In this document: positions 26,313-35,587 of the stretch, one piece after another
How positions within the stretch are numbered: the first letter of the stretch is position 1
Layout: the number at the start of each line of letters is the position of its first letter
Origin: JAMHWF01 sp035911095
GTDB lineage: Bacteria > Pseudomonadota > Gammaproteobacteria > Burkholderiales > Burkholderiaceae_C
Direction: 5' to 3'
NCBI GenBank assembly: GCA_035911095.1
Contig: JAMHWF010000118.1
Coordinates: 76,072-140,071, forward strand
DNA length: 64,000 nucleotides
Notes under the pieces: generated by a model
What the model was told of the DNA's origin: nothing
Databases searched by the model: none
What the model saw: only the letters and a program-made list of their open reading frames with translations
Translations under genes and position numbers: made by a program

Positions 26313-26413
26313 GGAACCACTCGAAACGCAAAGCGCGAAATTATAGGCAGCCGGGCTGATCGCCTTGCGGCGGTGCGGAACTCGTGCCGGCGCCGCCGTG
26401 AAGGCCGCACGGC

Positions 26414-27967
26414 TCAGAGCAGCGGCAGCAGAAAGTGGACGGCGAGGCCACCCGACAGCGCGCCCAGCATCAGCCAGGCGAGGCGGTGCCAGCGCTGCTG
26501 CTGCCTGAGCTCGCGTCGCAGGGCGTCGAACTCGAGCCGCAGCACCTGGTCGCCCTCGGCACGCTGGACGAGGGCGCGATGGACGAGCCGCGGCATCTCG
26601 GGCAGCAGCTTGGCATAGCGCGGCGCCTCGGCCTGCAGACGATCGACCAGGCCGCGCCAGCCGACCTGTTCGTGCATCCAGCGCTCGAGGAAGGGCTTGG
26701 CCGTGTGCCACAGGTCGAGGTCGGGGTCGAGCTGGCGACCGAGGCCTTCGACGTTGAGCAGGGTCTTCTGCAGCAGCACCAGCTGCGGCTGGATCTCGAC
26801 GTCGAAGCGGCGCGAGGTCTGGAACAGGCGCAGCAGCACCTGGCCGAGCGAGATGTCCTTCAGCGGGCGGTCGAAGTGCGGCTCGCAGACGGCGCGGATC
26901 GCCCCTTCGAGCTCGTCGACCCGGGTGCGCGGCGGCACCCAGCCGCTCTCGACGTGCAGTTCGGCGACGCGCTTGTAGTCGCGCCGGAAGAAGGCGATGA
27001 AGTTCTGCGCGAGGTACTGCTTGTCGGTCTCGGTGAGGGTGCCGATGATCCCGAAGTCGAGCGCGACATAGCGGCCGAAGGTTCGCGGCTCGATGCTGAC
27101 CTGGATGTTGCCGGGGTGCATGTCGGCGTGGAAGAAACCGTCGCGGAAGACCTGGGTGAAGAAGATCGTCACCCCGTCTCGAGCCAGCTTCTTAATGTCG
27201 ACGCCGGCCTCGCGCAGGCGGTCCATGCGGCTGATGGGCACGCCGTTCATGCGCTCCATCACGATCACGCTCGAAGTGCAGTAGTCCCAGACCATCTCCG
27301 GGACGAGCACCAGGCCGAGGTCCTGCATGTTGCGGCGCAGCTGGGCGGCGTTGGCGGCCTCGCGCACCAGGTCGAGCTCGTCGTGCAGGTACTTGTCGAA
27401 CTCGCCGACGACCTCCCGCGGCTTGAGACGGCGGCCGTCGGCGAACAAGCGCTCAACCCAGCTCGCCAGCGTGCGCAACAACGCCAGGTCGTCGTCGATG
27501 ACGTCGAGCATCCCCGGCCGCAGGACCTTGACCGCCACCTCGCGCCCGCCACGAAGGGCGGCGAAATGGACCTGCGCGATCGAGGCGCTGGCCACGGGCT
27601 CGGCATCGAAGCGTTCGAAGATCTCGTCGATTGGCTTGCCGAAGGCCTTCTCGACCAGGGCGCGCGCACGCTCGGCGGCGAACGGCGGCACGCGGTCCTG
27701 CAGCAGCGCGAGCTCGTCGGCGATGTCGCCCGCCAACAGGTCGCGGCGGGTCGACAGCACCTGGCCGAACTTGACGAAGATCGGACCCAGGCGTTCGAGC
27801 GCGCTGCGCAGGCGCACGCCGCGCGGCTGGTCGAGGTTGCGGCCGAATCGCAGCCAGCGGCCCAGGCGCCGCCCGCCGGCGCCGCCGAAATTCGCGAGCG
27901 CAAGCTCGTCGAGACCGAAGCGCCAGACCGTGAATGCGATGAAGACGAGGCGGGTGAAGTGCCTCAT
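26414..27967 (-). CDS. ubiB: Ubiquinone biosynthesis regulatory protein kinase UbiB
   Basis: Atypical kinase/ATPase of the ABC1 (ADCK) family that supports ubiquinone synthesis, at the inner-membrane face. The 517-residue protein has the KxGQ motif (FVKFGQVLSTR near 64), the Ala-rich loop ASIAQVHFA near 127, the Lys in VAVKVLRPG, the HADMHPGN catalytic loop near 286 and the following DFG. Two C-terminal membrane helices end the protein (MLGALSGGLAVHFLLPLL). The start overlaps the ubiJ stop (ATGA). The usual upstream partner ubiE is 28 kb away here, across the EPS locus. Confidence 0.95.
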   Translation of the reverse strand: MRHFTRLVFIAFTVWRFGLDELALANFGGAGGRRLGRWLRFGRNLDQPRGVRLRSALERLGPIFVKFGQVLSTRRDLLAGDIADELALLQDRVPPFAAERARALVEKAFGKPIDEIFERFDAEPVASASIAQVHFAALRGGREVAVKVLRPGMLDVIDDDLALLRTLASWVERLFADGRRLKPREVVGEFDKYLHDELDLVREAANAAQLRRNMQDLGLVLVPEMVWDYCTSSVIVMERMNGVPISRMDRLREAGVDIKKLARDGVTIFFTQVFRDGFFHADMHPGNIQVSIEPRTFGRYVALDFGIIGTLTETDKQYLAQNFIAFFRRDYKRVAELHVESGWVPPRTRVDELEGAIRAVCEPHFDRPLKDISLGQVLLRLFQTSRRFDVEIQPQLVLLQKTLLNVEGLGRQLDPDLDLWHTAKPFLERWMHEQVGWRGLVDRLQAEAPRYAKLLPEMPRLVHRALVQRAEGDQVLRLEFDALRRELRQQQRWHRLAWLMLGALSGGLAVHFLLPLL

Positions 27968-28527
27968 CGGGGGCCCGACGCGGGCGGGCCGTCGACCATG
28001 CGCGCCAGCCTGCGGACGGCCTCGCGCAAGCCGGCTGCGATGCCGCTGGCGATCCCGCCCAGGCGTTCCGCCACGACCGGCCCGAACAGCCGCATCAAGT
28101 CGTCCCGAGGCTCCCAGCGCAGGTTGTCCATCAACCAGCTGAGGTCGCCTGCCAGCGCCGAGTCGCCCTGCAGGTCGACCTTGGGGCGCGCGCCGGCCAG
28201 GCCGCCCAGGACAAGCTTCAGAGGCCGGTCGGCTGCCACGCGCAGCAGAAGATCGGGCGGCAGCAGGCTGCGGTCTGTGCCGGCCAGCGGACCACACTCG
28301 AGAAGGCCAGCCGGAGTGATGCTGAAACGCAACGTTGGTGGCGCCGGTACAACGCTCGGCCAGGGCTCGAACCGGACCTCGAAAGCCCTGCCGACATGCG
28401 CCTGGAGCCGCGCCATCGCCGCCGGCTCACTCGACAGGACATGGTTGAGCCACAGCGTCAAACGCTGGAGCGCCGCGTCCGCGAGCCACTCGGGCACGAC
28501 GCCATTCCTCCGTTCACCGGAATTCAT
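27964..28527 (-). CDS. ubiJ: Ubiquinone biosynthesis accessory factor UbiJ
   Basis: SCP2-domain lipid-binding protein of 187 residues that holds hydrophobic ubiquinone intermediates in the soluble Ubi complex with UbiK. It starts MNSGERRNGVVPEWLADAALQRLTLWLNHVLSSEP. The SCP2 core has LRFSITPAGLLECG and a C-terminal helical region DDLMRLFGPVVAERLGGIASG. The ATG at 28527 was chosen over a longer frame because it aligns with the family N-terminus. Overlaps ubiB. Faces the EPS locus divergently, so its promoter must lie in 28528-28755. Confidence 0.87.
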   Translation of the reverse strand: MNSGERRNGVVPEWLADAALQRLTLWLNHVLSSEPAAMARLQAHVGRAFEVRFEPWPSVVPAPPTLRFSITPAGLLECGPLAGTDRSLLPPDLLLRVAADRPLKLVLGGLAGARPKVDLQGDSALAGDLSWLMDNLRWEPRDDLMRLFGPVVAERLGGIASGIAAGLREAVRRLARMVDGPPASGPR

Positions 28528-28755
28528 GACGGAATTGTAGGCAGAGGACCTGTGAGATCCCGCATCCACGGGCCCGGAGCCTGCCTTGCGCATGAGCGAG
28601 AATCCCTCGCTTCGGGCGCGTCGCACCCTGACAACGGGGGCCTCCCGAGGACGAGCCCGGCGGCGTCGGTGCCTCGGACGTCGTTCAGGGACCGGTCTTC
28701 CGGATCAGCGCACTTGCCGCCACACGGCGGCATCGTCAGCAGCACCTCTTCGCAC
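28528..28755. promoter_or_regulatory. Divergent promoter region ubiJ / EPS locus
   Basis: A 228-base gap between minus-strand ubiJ and the first plus-strand EPS gene. It is GC-rich and no clear sigma-70 or sigma-54 box could be picked by eye. It marks the left edge of the EPS locus; no transposase remnant or direct repeat was seen. Confidence 0.4.
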
Positions 28756-30150
28756 ATGTTCGACGAACGCAGTTACAAGCGAACCTTCTACAGCGCGCCG
28801 CAATCGGTGACCTCCCTGGTGGCGGCCTTCTGCGAGCCGGTGCTGTCGGTCCTGACCTTCGTGGCGGTGAGCCGCTTCTTCGATCAGCCGATCACCCGGG
28901 CGTCGCTGACGCTGTGCCTGCTCACCTTCGCCCTCACCTTCCCCGGCCGCAACCGGTTCCGCGACGACCTCCTTGCCGCGGCGGTAGACATCGTCAACTC
29001 CTGGCTGATCCTGCTCGTCGTGCTCGCGCTGTGCGGATACGCGACGCGCAGCTTCGATTTCTACAGCGGGCGGGTGCTCCTCGCCTGGGCGCTCATCACA
29101 CCTGTGCTGCAGTGGACGGTCGTGGTGATCGGCCAGACGCTGCTCAGGCAGCACGAGGCCTTGCCGCATGTCAGGCGCACCGCGGTGGTCGTCGGTGCCG
29201 GACCGCTCGGCGTGAAGGTCGCCCGCGCCTTGGCCGAAGGGCAGGACCGGAGTACCGAGTGCCTCGGCTTCTTCGACGACCGCACCGACGAGCGGATCGC
29301 CAGCGACGCGACGCCCCACCTCCTGGGCGGCCTGAAGGATGTCGCCGCCTACGTGACCTCGCACGGGGTGCGCGATGTCTACATCACCCTTCCGCTCGGC
29401 TCGCAGCCGCGCATCGTCGAGTTGCTCGAGCAGGTGCAAGGGACGACCGCGTCGCTGTTCTTCGTGCCTGACGTGTTCGGCATCAGCATCATCCAGGGGC
29501 GCCTGAGCGACATGAACGGCGTGCCGGTGGTCGGAATCTGCGAGACGCCGTTCACCGGCACGAACGAGCTCGTCAAGCGCATCAGCGACATCATCCTGTC
29601 GGCGGCCATCCTCATCCTGATCTCGCCCGTGCTGCTGGCGATCGCGCTCGGGGTCAAGCTGAGTTCGCCCGGCCCGGTCATCTTCCGACAACGGCGCAAC
29701 GGGCTCGACGGCAGCGTGATCACCGTCTACAAGTTCCGGTCGATGCGCGCGATGGACAACGGCAAGGTGGTCAAGCAGGCGACCAAGAACGACCCGCGGA
29801 TCACGCCCCTGGGCGCCTTCCTGCGCAAAACCTCGCTGGACGAGCTGCCACAGTTTGTCAACGTCCTGCAAGGGCGCATGAGCATCGTTGGCCCCCGGCC
29901 CCATGCCGTGGCCCACAACGAGGAGTACCGCCAGCTGATCAAGGCCTACATGGTTCGTCACAAGGTGAAACCAGGTATCACCGGCTGGGCTCAGGTGAAC
30001 GGGTATCGCGGCGAGACGGATACCATCGACAAGATGAAGGCCCGCGTCGAGTACGACCTGGAGTACCTGCGCAACTGGTCGTTGCGGCTCGACCTTCAGA
30101 TCATCGCCCGCACCGTGGGACTGGTCTTCTTCGACCGCCACGCCTACTGA
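28756..30150 (+). CDS. Undecaprenyl-phosphate glucose phosphotransferase (EPS initiation)
   Basis: Polyprenyl-phosphate hexose-1-phosphate transferase that starts repeat-unit assembly on undecaprenyl phosphate. The 464-residue protein has about four N-terminal membrane helices, a Rossmann-like central region (VVVGAGPLGVKVARALAEG near 138) and the catalytic domain. The latter shows KRISDIILSAAILI near 274, SPGPVIFRQRRNG near 310, YKFRSM near 329 and RKTSLDELPQF followed by GRMSIVGPRP near 375. It is of the long WcaJ/CpsE class. The ATG at 28756 begins MFDERSYKRTFY; further upstream the frame is open but unlike the family. GC content here is backbone-like. Confidence 0.93.
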   Translation: MFDERSYKRTFYSAPQSVTSLVAAFCEPVLSVLTFVAVSRFFDQPITRASLTLCLLTFALTFPGRNRFRDDLLAAAVDIVNSWLILLVVLALCGYATRSFDFYSGRVLLAWALITPVLQWTVVVIGQTLLRQHEALPHVRRTAVVVGAGPLGVKVARALAEGQDRSTECLGFFDDRTDERIASDATPHLLGGLKDVAAYVTSHGVRDVYITLPLGSQPRIVELLEQVQGTTASLFFVPDVFGISIIQGRLSDMNGVPVVGICETPFTGTNELVKRISDIILSAAILILISPVLLAIALGVKLSSPGPVIFRQRRNGLDGSVITVYKFRSMRAMDNGKVVKQATKNDPRITPLGAFLRKTSLDELPQFVNVLQGRMSIVGPRPHAVAHNEEYRQLIKAYMVRHKVKPGITGWAQVNGYRGETDTIDKMKARVEYDLEYLRNWSLRLDLQIIARTVGLVFFDRHAY

Positions 30151-30168
30151 GTCCGATTGGAGACCTCC

Positions 30169-31380
30169 ATGCCCCGTCGCCCCTTCTCGATCCCGCCGCT
30201 GGTTCGGGCAGCCGTGGTTCTTTCTTGGTCGTTCGTCGCCGCCGGCGCTTATGCCCAGTCGAACCCCTACATCCTCCGGGCGTCGCAGGAGTTCACGTAC
30301 GACTCCAACCTGTTTCGCGAAGCCCCGGGCGGAAACATCCGGCGCGACGGCATCTCCACCACGAGCGTGGGTGCTGGGATCGACCAGCACTATGGGCGCC
30401 AACGCTACCTGGCCGACGCCAACGTGAGCTACAACGTCTACAAGAACAACGACCAGCTCAACGCGGTCGGCTACGACCTGTTGCTTGGGATGGATTGGGC
30501 CGCCGCCCAGCGGCTTGCCGGAACGATTCGGCTGACGTCGTCCCAGGTTTCGGCCAGGTTCGAGGACTTCGAAGGGGCAAACCAGAAGAATCTGGTCCGT
30601 AGCAATGCCTTCGCCGCCACCGCGCGCTATGGGCTGGTGGGGACATGGAGCCTCGAGGGCGCCGCGGGCTATCGAAACGTCAGCTACTCGGACGAAAGGT
30701 TCGACGACCGCGACTTGCGGCTGGGCTATGTCAGCGCGGGCCTTCGATACCGTCCTCACGACCTGCTCAATCTCGGTATGCGCCTGCGTTACACGGATGG
30801 CTCGTATCCGGATTTTACGAACACCCTGGCCGACGACTTCAACCGGCGGGATCTTGAGTTCTTTGTCAATTGGCGCGTCACCGGCCTTTCGACGATCGAC
30901 GGACAGATCGCCTTGACGTCAGAAAAGCATGACGACTTCAGCGGTCGCGACTTCGACGGCACGACCGGCAGCATCCGCTGGCTGTATCAACCAACAGCCA
31001 AATCACGCTTCACGGCCGGCCTCTCGCGCGACACGCGCAACCAGGGAGCGACGGGCGAGAGCCTTTCGCAGGTATCCAGTGACTCGCGCTTGTCGACGCG
31101 ATTGTTCGGTGACTGGCGATGGGATGCCACCGCAAAGGTGGCTGTGACGCTTAGGGGTAGTTACTCGCGCGACCGCTACGACTTCGGCACTGCTGACGAG
31201 ACCGGCAAAGGCAATACGAGAAGCTATGGCATCGGCCTGAGCTACGCGGCGACGCGCGCCTGGACGTTCGGATGCGAGGTGACAAGGCTTAGTCGCTCGG
31301 CGGATGTCGATCGACCGGGCGTCAACTACAACTACAAGGCCAACGTCGCGTCCTGCTCGGCTCAGTTCGCCATTCAGTAA
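30169..31380 (+). CDS. epsL: EPS outer-membrane protein EpsL
   Basis: Outer-membrane beta-barrel-like protein of 403 residues of the exosortase-B EPS systems (EpsL). A signal peptide ends at AGAYAQ-S. The mature protein begins NPYILRASQEFTYDSNLFREAPG, a family hallmark, and then alternates aromatic and polar strands (LGYVSAGLRYRP, GVNYNYKANVASCSAQFAIQ). The GGAG six bases before the ATG fixes the start. It follows the initiating transferase by 18 bases. Its exact job is not known; a role in secretion or assembly of the polymer at the outer membrane is inferred from family context. Confidence 0.85.
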   Translation: MPRRPFSIPPLVRAAVVLSWSFVAAGAYAQSNPYILRASQEFTYDSNLFREAPGGNIRRDGISTTSVGAGIDQHYGRQRYLADANVSYNVYKNNDQLNAVGYDLLLGMDWAAAQRLAGTIRLTSSQVSARFEDFEGANQKNLVRSNAFAATARYGLVGTWSLEGAAGYRNVSYSDERFDDRDLRLGYVSAGLRYRPHDLLNLGMRLRYTDGSYPDFTNTLADDFNRRDLEFFVNWRVTGLSTIDGQIALTSEKHDDFSGRDFDGTTGSIRWLYQPTAKSRFTAGLSRDTRNQGATGESLSQVSSDSRLSTRLFGDWRWDATAKVAVTLRGSYSRDRYDFGTADETGKGNTRSYGIGLSYAATRAWTFGCEVTRLSRSADVDRPGVNYNYKANVASCSAQFAIQ

Positions 31381-31401
31381 TCAACGTCAGCCGCGACTCG
31401 C

Positions 31402-32418
31402 ATGCCCACTGTGCTCTTGACCGGCGCGACCGGGTACATCGCCTCGCACACTTGGCTGCAGCTGCAGTCCGCGGGCTACGACGTCGTGGGACTCGACAAT
31501 TTCTGCAACAGCTCGCCGCTGGTGCTCGATCGCATCGCCGAACTCGGCGGACGGGCGGTGAGGTTCCATCAGGCCGACGTCGCCGATACCCAAACGGTGA
31601 CCCGCGTCCTCGAAACCGAGTCGATTGATGCGGTGGTGCACTTCGCCGCGTTGAAGGCCGTCGGCGAATCGGTCCAGATGCCGTTGGCCTACTTCCGCAA
31701 CAACATCGGTGGGTTGATTTCGGTCTGCGAGGCGATGCGGTCAGCCAACGTGTTTCGCTTCGTCTTCAGCTCGTCCGCCACGGTGTACGGCGCACCGCAG
31801 AGTCTCCCGATCCGGGAGGACGCGCCGCTTTCGGCGACAAATCCGTACGGCACAACCAAGCTTTGCTGCGAAGAACTGCTGCGCGAACTGCAGCGATGCG
31901 ACGAGCGGTGGAAGGTGGCGATCCTGCGCTACTTCAATCCAGTAGGTGCGCACCCGAGCGGCCGCCTGGGAGAAGACCCGCGAGGGATCCCCAACAACCT
32001 GATGCCGTATGTATCCCAGGTCGCCGTTGGCCGTCGAGAGAAGCTGCAGGTGTTCGGCAACGACTACGACACGCCTGACGGCACTGGCGTACGCGACTAC
32101 ATCCACGTCGTCGACCTCGCCGACGGCCACGTCGCTGCCCTGAGGTATCTTTTCGACCACGCGCGGTCCACGGCGGTCAATCTCGGCACCGGCCAGGGGT
32201 ACAGCGTGCTATCGCTCGTCGAAGCCTACGAAGCGGCGAGCGGGAAGAGCATTCCTTATGAAATCGTTGCCAGACGCCCAGGCGATGTGGCGTCCTGTTA
32301 CGCCGATCCCACCCTGGCCAAGGAGCAACTGGGCTGGGCCGCGCGCTTCGCGTTGGATGACATGTGCAGGGACTCCTGGCGGTGGCAGAGCCTCAACCCA
32401 AGGGGTTATGCGGCCTGA
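31402..32418 (+). CDS. galE: UDP-glucose 4-epimerase
   Basis: Interconverts UDP-glucose and UDP-galactose, giving a galactose donor for the polymer. The 338-residue extended SDR protein has the NAD loop GATGYIAS at residues 8-15 (Ala in place of the usual Gly in GYIGS), the Ser motif FSSSATVYG near 117 and the catalytic Y-x3-K in NPYGTTK near 150. LNPRGY-type end residues match GalE. It follows epsL by 21 bases. Confidence 0.92.
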   Translation: MPTVLLTGATGYIASHTWLQLQSAGYDVVGLDNFCNSSPLVLDRIAELGGRAVRFHQADVADTQTVTRVLETESIDAVVHFAALKAVGESVQMPLAYFRNNIGGLISVCEAMRSANVFRFVFSSSATVYGAPQSLPIREDAPLSATNPYGTTKLCCEELLRELQRCDERWKVAILRYFNPVGAHPSGRLGEDPRGIPNNLMPYVSQVAVGRREKLQVFGNDYDTPDGTGVRDYIHVVDLADGHVAALRYLFDHARSTAVNLGTGQGYSVLSLVEAYEAASGKSIPYEIVARRPGDVASCYADPTLAKEQLGWAARFALDDMCRDSWRWQSLNPRGYAA

Positions 32419-32648
32419 GGCAGAGTGATGCAATCCCACTTCCGCGCGCTCTAATCCCGCGCGAACTCAGGAAGGCGTTCGTGAACGACATTCGGCGTTT
32501 GCCTTTTCCTCCTGAAGGGAACTGGCCGACACGACGCCGCCCCGGCTGCTGGCGCCCCGTTGCCCCCTTGTGTCACAACGCCGGCGCCTTGCAAGGCCCC
32601 TCCTTAGCCTTACCGATAAAGTCGTCGTACGGATCTGAGATCTGACCA
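32419..32648 (+). promoter_or_regulatory. Intergenic region with palindrome, upstream of manC
   Basis: A 230-base gap marking the sharp GC drop from galE to manC. It holds a perfect 12-bp palindrome GCCTTGCAAGGC (32586-32597) and a heptamer direct repeat GATCTGA twice near 32634-32646. A separate promoter for the manC operon is likely. A sigma-54-like TGG...TTGC pair here has the wrong spacing. Confidence 0.35.
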
Positions 32649-34100
32649 ATGAACACAATTCTCCCTGTCATCCTCGCCGGAGGGTCGGGCACGCGCCTTT
32701 GGCCGTTGTCCCGCGCCCTGCACCCCAAACAGTTTCTTTCACTGATTGGGAATCAAACCTTGTTTCAACAGGCCGCGCAGCGCCTATACGCCGTCGGCGG
32801 TGGTGACAATCTGGACCAGGCACCGATCACCGTCATCTGCAACGACGAGCATCGATTCCTGGTACGAGATCAACTGAAGGAAATAAATCCGAAGAGCTCT
32901 TCCACACTGATCCTCGAACCCGCAGGGCGCAACACCGCGCCAGCCCTGACGCTGGCCGCCTTGCATGGTCGCTCAGGCGGAGAGGACCCGATCCTCGTCG
33001 TTACGCCGGCAGACCAGACGATTCGCGACCAGGACGGTTTTTTGGCAGCACTTCGACTGGCAATTCAAGCGGCATCCGACGGCGCTGTGGTGACACTCGG
33101 AATTGTTCCAGACCGGCCCGAAACCGGCTACGGATACATCCGCAGCGACGGCCAGTCGCCAGCAGCTTCCGTTCTCGCATTCGTTGAGAAGCCGGATGAA
33201 AGGACAGCGCGTGGCTATCTCGATCAAGGCGGCTATGCCTGGAACAGCGGCATGTTCATCGTGCGGGCTTCCGTTTGGCTGCAAGCGATCAAGGCGTTCC
33301 GAAGCGACATTGCCGACGCGACCAGTCTCGCTTGGCAAAAGCGGACAACCGACAACGGCTTCGTGAGACCCGACCGCGAGAGTTTTCTCGCCGTTCCCTC
33401 CGAATCCATCGACTACGCCGTGATGGAGGGAATCACTTCGGAGGACATCGGACAATTCAAAGCGAAGATGGTGCCGCTGGACGCCGGTTGGTCCGATCTC
33501 GGTGCATGGGATGCCGTTTGGCAAGTAAGCGCGCAGAACGCCAGCGGAAATGCGGGCCATGGCGATGTATTGTTCGAAAACAGCCGAAACACCTTGGTGC
33601 ATGCATCAAGCCGCTTGGTTAGCACGGTCGGGGTCGAGAATCTGATTGTCGTCGAGACACCAGACGCCGTACTCGTTGCGGACCGCTCCCGCAGTCAGGA
33701 CGTCAAGCAGATCGTATCGAAGCTGGCCGAGAATGGACGCTCTGAGGGCAAGCTGCATCGCCGAGTGCATCGCCCCTGGGGTTGGTACGACAGCGTCGAC
33801 GCGGGACCCCGGTTTCAGGTCAAGCGAATTCTCGTGAATCCGGGTGCATCGTTGAGCCTCCAGATGCACCACCACCGCGCCGAACACTGGATCGTCGTCT
33901 CCGGCACTGCGGAAGTGACGTGCGGTGAACGGAAAGTACTGCTTTCCGAGAACCAGAGTACATATATTCCTCTTGGCGAAACCCACCGTCTGGCCAACCC
34001 TGGCAAAGTACCTCTCGAGATCATCGAAGTGCAATCCGGCAGCTACCTCGGTGAAGATGACATCGTTCGATTCGAAGACACCTACGGACGAACTGCATAA
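32649..34100 (+). CDS. manC: Mannose-1-phosphate guanylyltransferase / mannose-6-phosphate isomerase
   Basis: Bifunctional type II enzyme that makes mannose-6-phosphate from fructose-6-phosphate and GDP-mannose from mannose-1-phosphate. The 483-residue protein has the nucleotidyltransferase signature LAGGSGTRLWPLSR near residue 10, FVEKPD near 178 and AWNSGMFI near 196. The C-terminal isomerase cupin holds LQMHHHRAEHWIVVSGTA near 405 with the zinc His residues. It supplies GDP-mannose to the AlgD-like dehydrogenase downstream. Phosphomannomutase is not in the window. GC is clearly lower than in upstream genes. Confidence 0.93.
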   Translation: MNTILPVILAGGSGTRLWPLSRALHPKQFLSLIGNQTLFQQAAQRLYAVGGGDNLDQAPITVICNDEHRFLVRDQLKEINPKSSSTLILEPAGRNTAPALTLAALHGRSGGEDPILVVTPADQTIRDQDGFLAALRLAIQAASDGAVVTLGIVPDRPETGYGYIRSDGQSPAASVLAFVEKPDERTARGYLDQGGYAWNSGMFIVRASVWLQAIKAFRSDIADATSLAWQKRTTDNGFVRPDRESFLAVPSESIDYAVMEGITSEDIGQFKAKMVPLDAGWSDLGAWDAVWQVSAQNASGNAGHGDVLFENSRNTLVHASSRLVSTVGVENLIVVETPDAVLVADRSRSQDVKQIVSKLAENGRSEGKLHRRVHRPWGWYDSVDAGPRFQVKRILVNPGASLSLQMHHHRAEHWIVVSGTAEVTCGERKVLLSENQSTYIPLGETHRLANPGKVPLEIIEVQSGSYLGEDDIVRFEDTYGRTA

Positions 34101-34152
34101 AAGAGTCGTTTTTCAAGCTATCGACCGTTGAGCTCATATTCGGAAGCCTCGC

Positions 34153-35523
34153 ATGTTCAACTCAGCCTTGTATCAACATAGCCCGCGCCGCGTGCAGGAG
34201 TGGATACTTTCTGGTCGTTCGTACGCGCGAGCATTCGCGCGGGAAGGTGCCACGTTCCGACGTCTGAGCAAGGAAATCGATGCTTCACAATGGCTCGATC
34301 CCGCAGCACTTGCTGGATACGAGCGAGCTCGTATGCGCCAGACGCTCGTCAACGCATCCGCTGAAGTGCCGTTCTACCAAGAATCGATGGCCGACCTCGG
34401 TGTGGATGCTCGAGTCGCGCAACTTCCGAGCGATCTCTCTCGTCTACCCATTCTGACCAAAGACGATGTCCGAAACGCAGGGAATCGACTTGTCTCCAGC
34501 GCTTCCCATGGTCCTTGCCTGACCAGCAACACCAGTGGAACGACCGGAAGTCCACTCAAGCTTCACCAGAACCTTTCTACTGTCAATCGCGAGCACGCGT
34601 TTATTTGGCGTCAGTTGACTTGGGCGGGCATGAGGCCAGGAGATCGCCGAGCGTGGATCCGTGGAGACATGATTGTTCCCGCCAGCGTCACGACCGGCCC
34701 GTTCTGGCGCGAGAATGCCGCTGACAAGATGCTGATGATGTCCTCATTTCATTTGTCTGAGGCAAATGGGCGTGGATACATCGAGGCACTCGAAACCTAC
34801 AATCCAACCATAATTCAAGCGTATCCGTCTTCAATCACGTTTCTAGCCGCATGGATGGAGAACAACTCCATCCATTACAAGGGCCGCGCACTGAGAGGGA
34901 TTGTTACTTCGTCAGAAACGATGAGCCTCGATGCCAAGAAACTGATCTCGCGTGTCTTCGGTTGCATGGTCTATGACTGGTACGGCCAAGCCGAACGAGT
35001 CGCTGCCATCGGTACCTGCGAACACGGCAACTACCACGTGATGAGCGACTACGGTTACACCGAATTGCTCCCTGTTGGAAACGATCTCTTTGAAATTGTA
35101 GGCACCACCTACTCTAATTTCACGATGCCACTTATCAGGTATCGGTGTGGTGACCTCGTCCGACGCTCTAAACAAGCTGGCCATTGTGCTTGTGGTCGAC
35201 ACTTTCCGCTGGTCGAGGAAGTGATCGGTCGCGCCGATGACGCCGTAAAATTACCCGATGGGCGACGGGTTTCCGCATGTTTGGCCGGAAACGTGTTTCG
35301 CGGCATTCATGGGATTCTGCAAGGCCAGATTCGACAGCTTTCGAAAGAATCTCTCGACATCTTCGTTGTCGCCACCAAAGACTACTCACCCGAGTCCGCC
35401 GATAAGCTTCGTGGAAACATCAAACTCCGAATCGGAGATGCCATGAAGATCAATATTCACTGCGTCGAAGAACTCGAGCGCACACCTCGCGGAAAATTCA
35501 AAGCAGTAGTTTGCGAGATTTAA
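34153..35523 (+). CDS. CapK-like adenylate-forming enzyme 1 (phenylacetate-CoA ligase family)
   Basis: Adenylation-domain protein of 456 residues. The AMP/phosphate loop is NTSGTTGSPLK near residue 128, the RGDMIVPA segment lies near 172, QAYPSS near 218, the YDWYGQAERVA motif near 275, and a C-terminal lid contains RTPRGKFKAVV. A zinc-like Cys pair (HCACGRHFP) lies near 347. Such proteins activate a carboxylate as acyl-AMP; members in capsule loci (CapK) have no proven substrate. Its stop is 64 bases before a paralogue. Lower GC suggests transfer. A role in acylating or amidating the polymer is inference. Confidence 0.85.
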   Translation: MFNSALYQHSPRRVQEWILSGRSYARAFAREGATFRRLSKEIDASQWLDPAALAGYERARMRQTLVNASAEVPFYQESMADLGVDARVAQLPSDLSRLPILTKDDVRNAGNRLVSSASHGPCLTSNTSGTTGSPLKLHQNLSTVNREHAFIWRQLTWAGMRPGDRRAWIRGDMIVPASVTTGPFWRENAADKMLMMSSFHLSEANGRGYIEALETYNPTIIQAYPSSITFLAAWMENNSIHYKGRALRGIVTSSETMSLDAKKLISRVFGCMVYDWYGQAERVAAIGTCEHGNYHVMSDYGYTELLPVGNDLFEIVGTTYSNFTMPLIRYRCGDLVRRSKQAGHCACGRHFPLVEEVIGRADDAVKLPDGRRVSACLAGNVFRGIHGILQGQIRQLSKESLDIFVVATKDYSPESADKLRGNIKLRIGDAMKINIHCVEELERTPRGKFKAVVCEI

Positions 35524-35538
35524 CCCTTGAGGGAACTC

Positions 35539-35570
35539 GATCGACACACACCCTCTCCTCTGTGTCGATC
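35539..35570 (+). repeat. 10-bp inverted repeat between the two CapK-like genes
   Basis: Perfect arms GATCGACACA / TGTGTCGATC with a pyrimidine-rich 12-base loop, 15 bases after the stop of CapK-1 and 17 bases before the start of CapK-2. In RNA it forms a stable hairpin just ahead of the second gene's ribosome-binding region. Candidate attenuator, mRNA processing site or protein-binding site. Confidence 0.55.
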
Positions 35571-35587
35571 ATGTTCATGGCAAATCG

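Noticed and set aside
26435..28540. Long plus-strand open frame opposite ubiB and ubiJ
   Set aside because: Antisense shadow; ubiB and ubiJ carry clear family motifs.
28705..30759. Long minus-strand open frame opposite the first EPS gene
   Set aside because: Shadow of the initiating sugar transferase, which has its catalytic motifs in the plus strand.
32550..32570. Sigma-54-like TGG...TTGC pair before manC
   Set aside because: The distance between the GG and GC elements is one base short of the required spacing.
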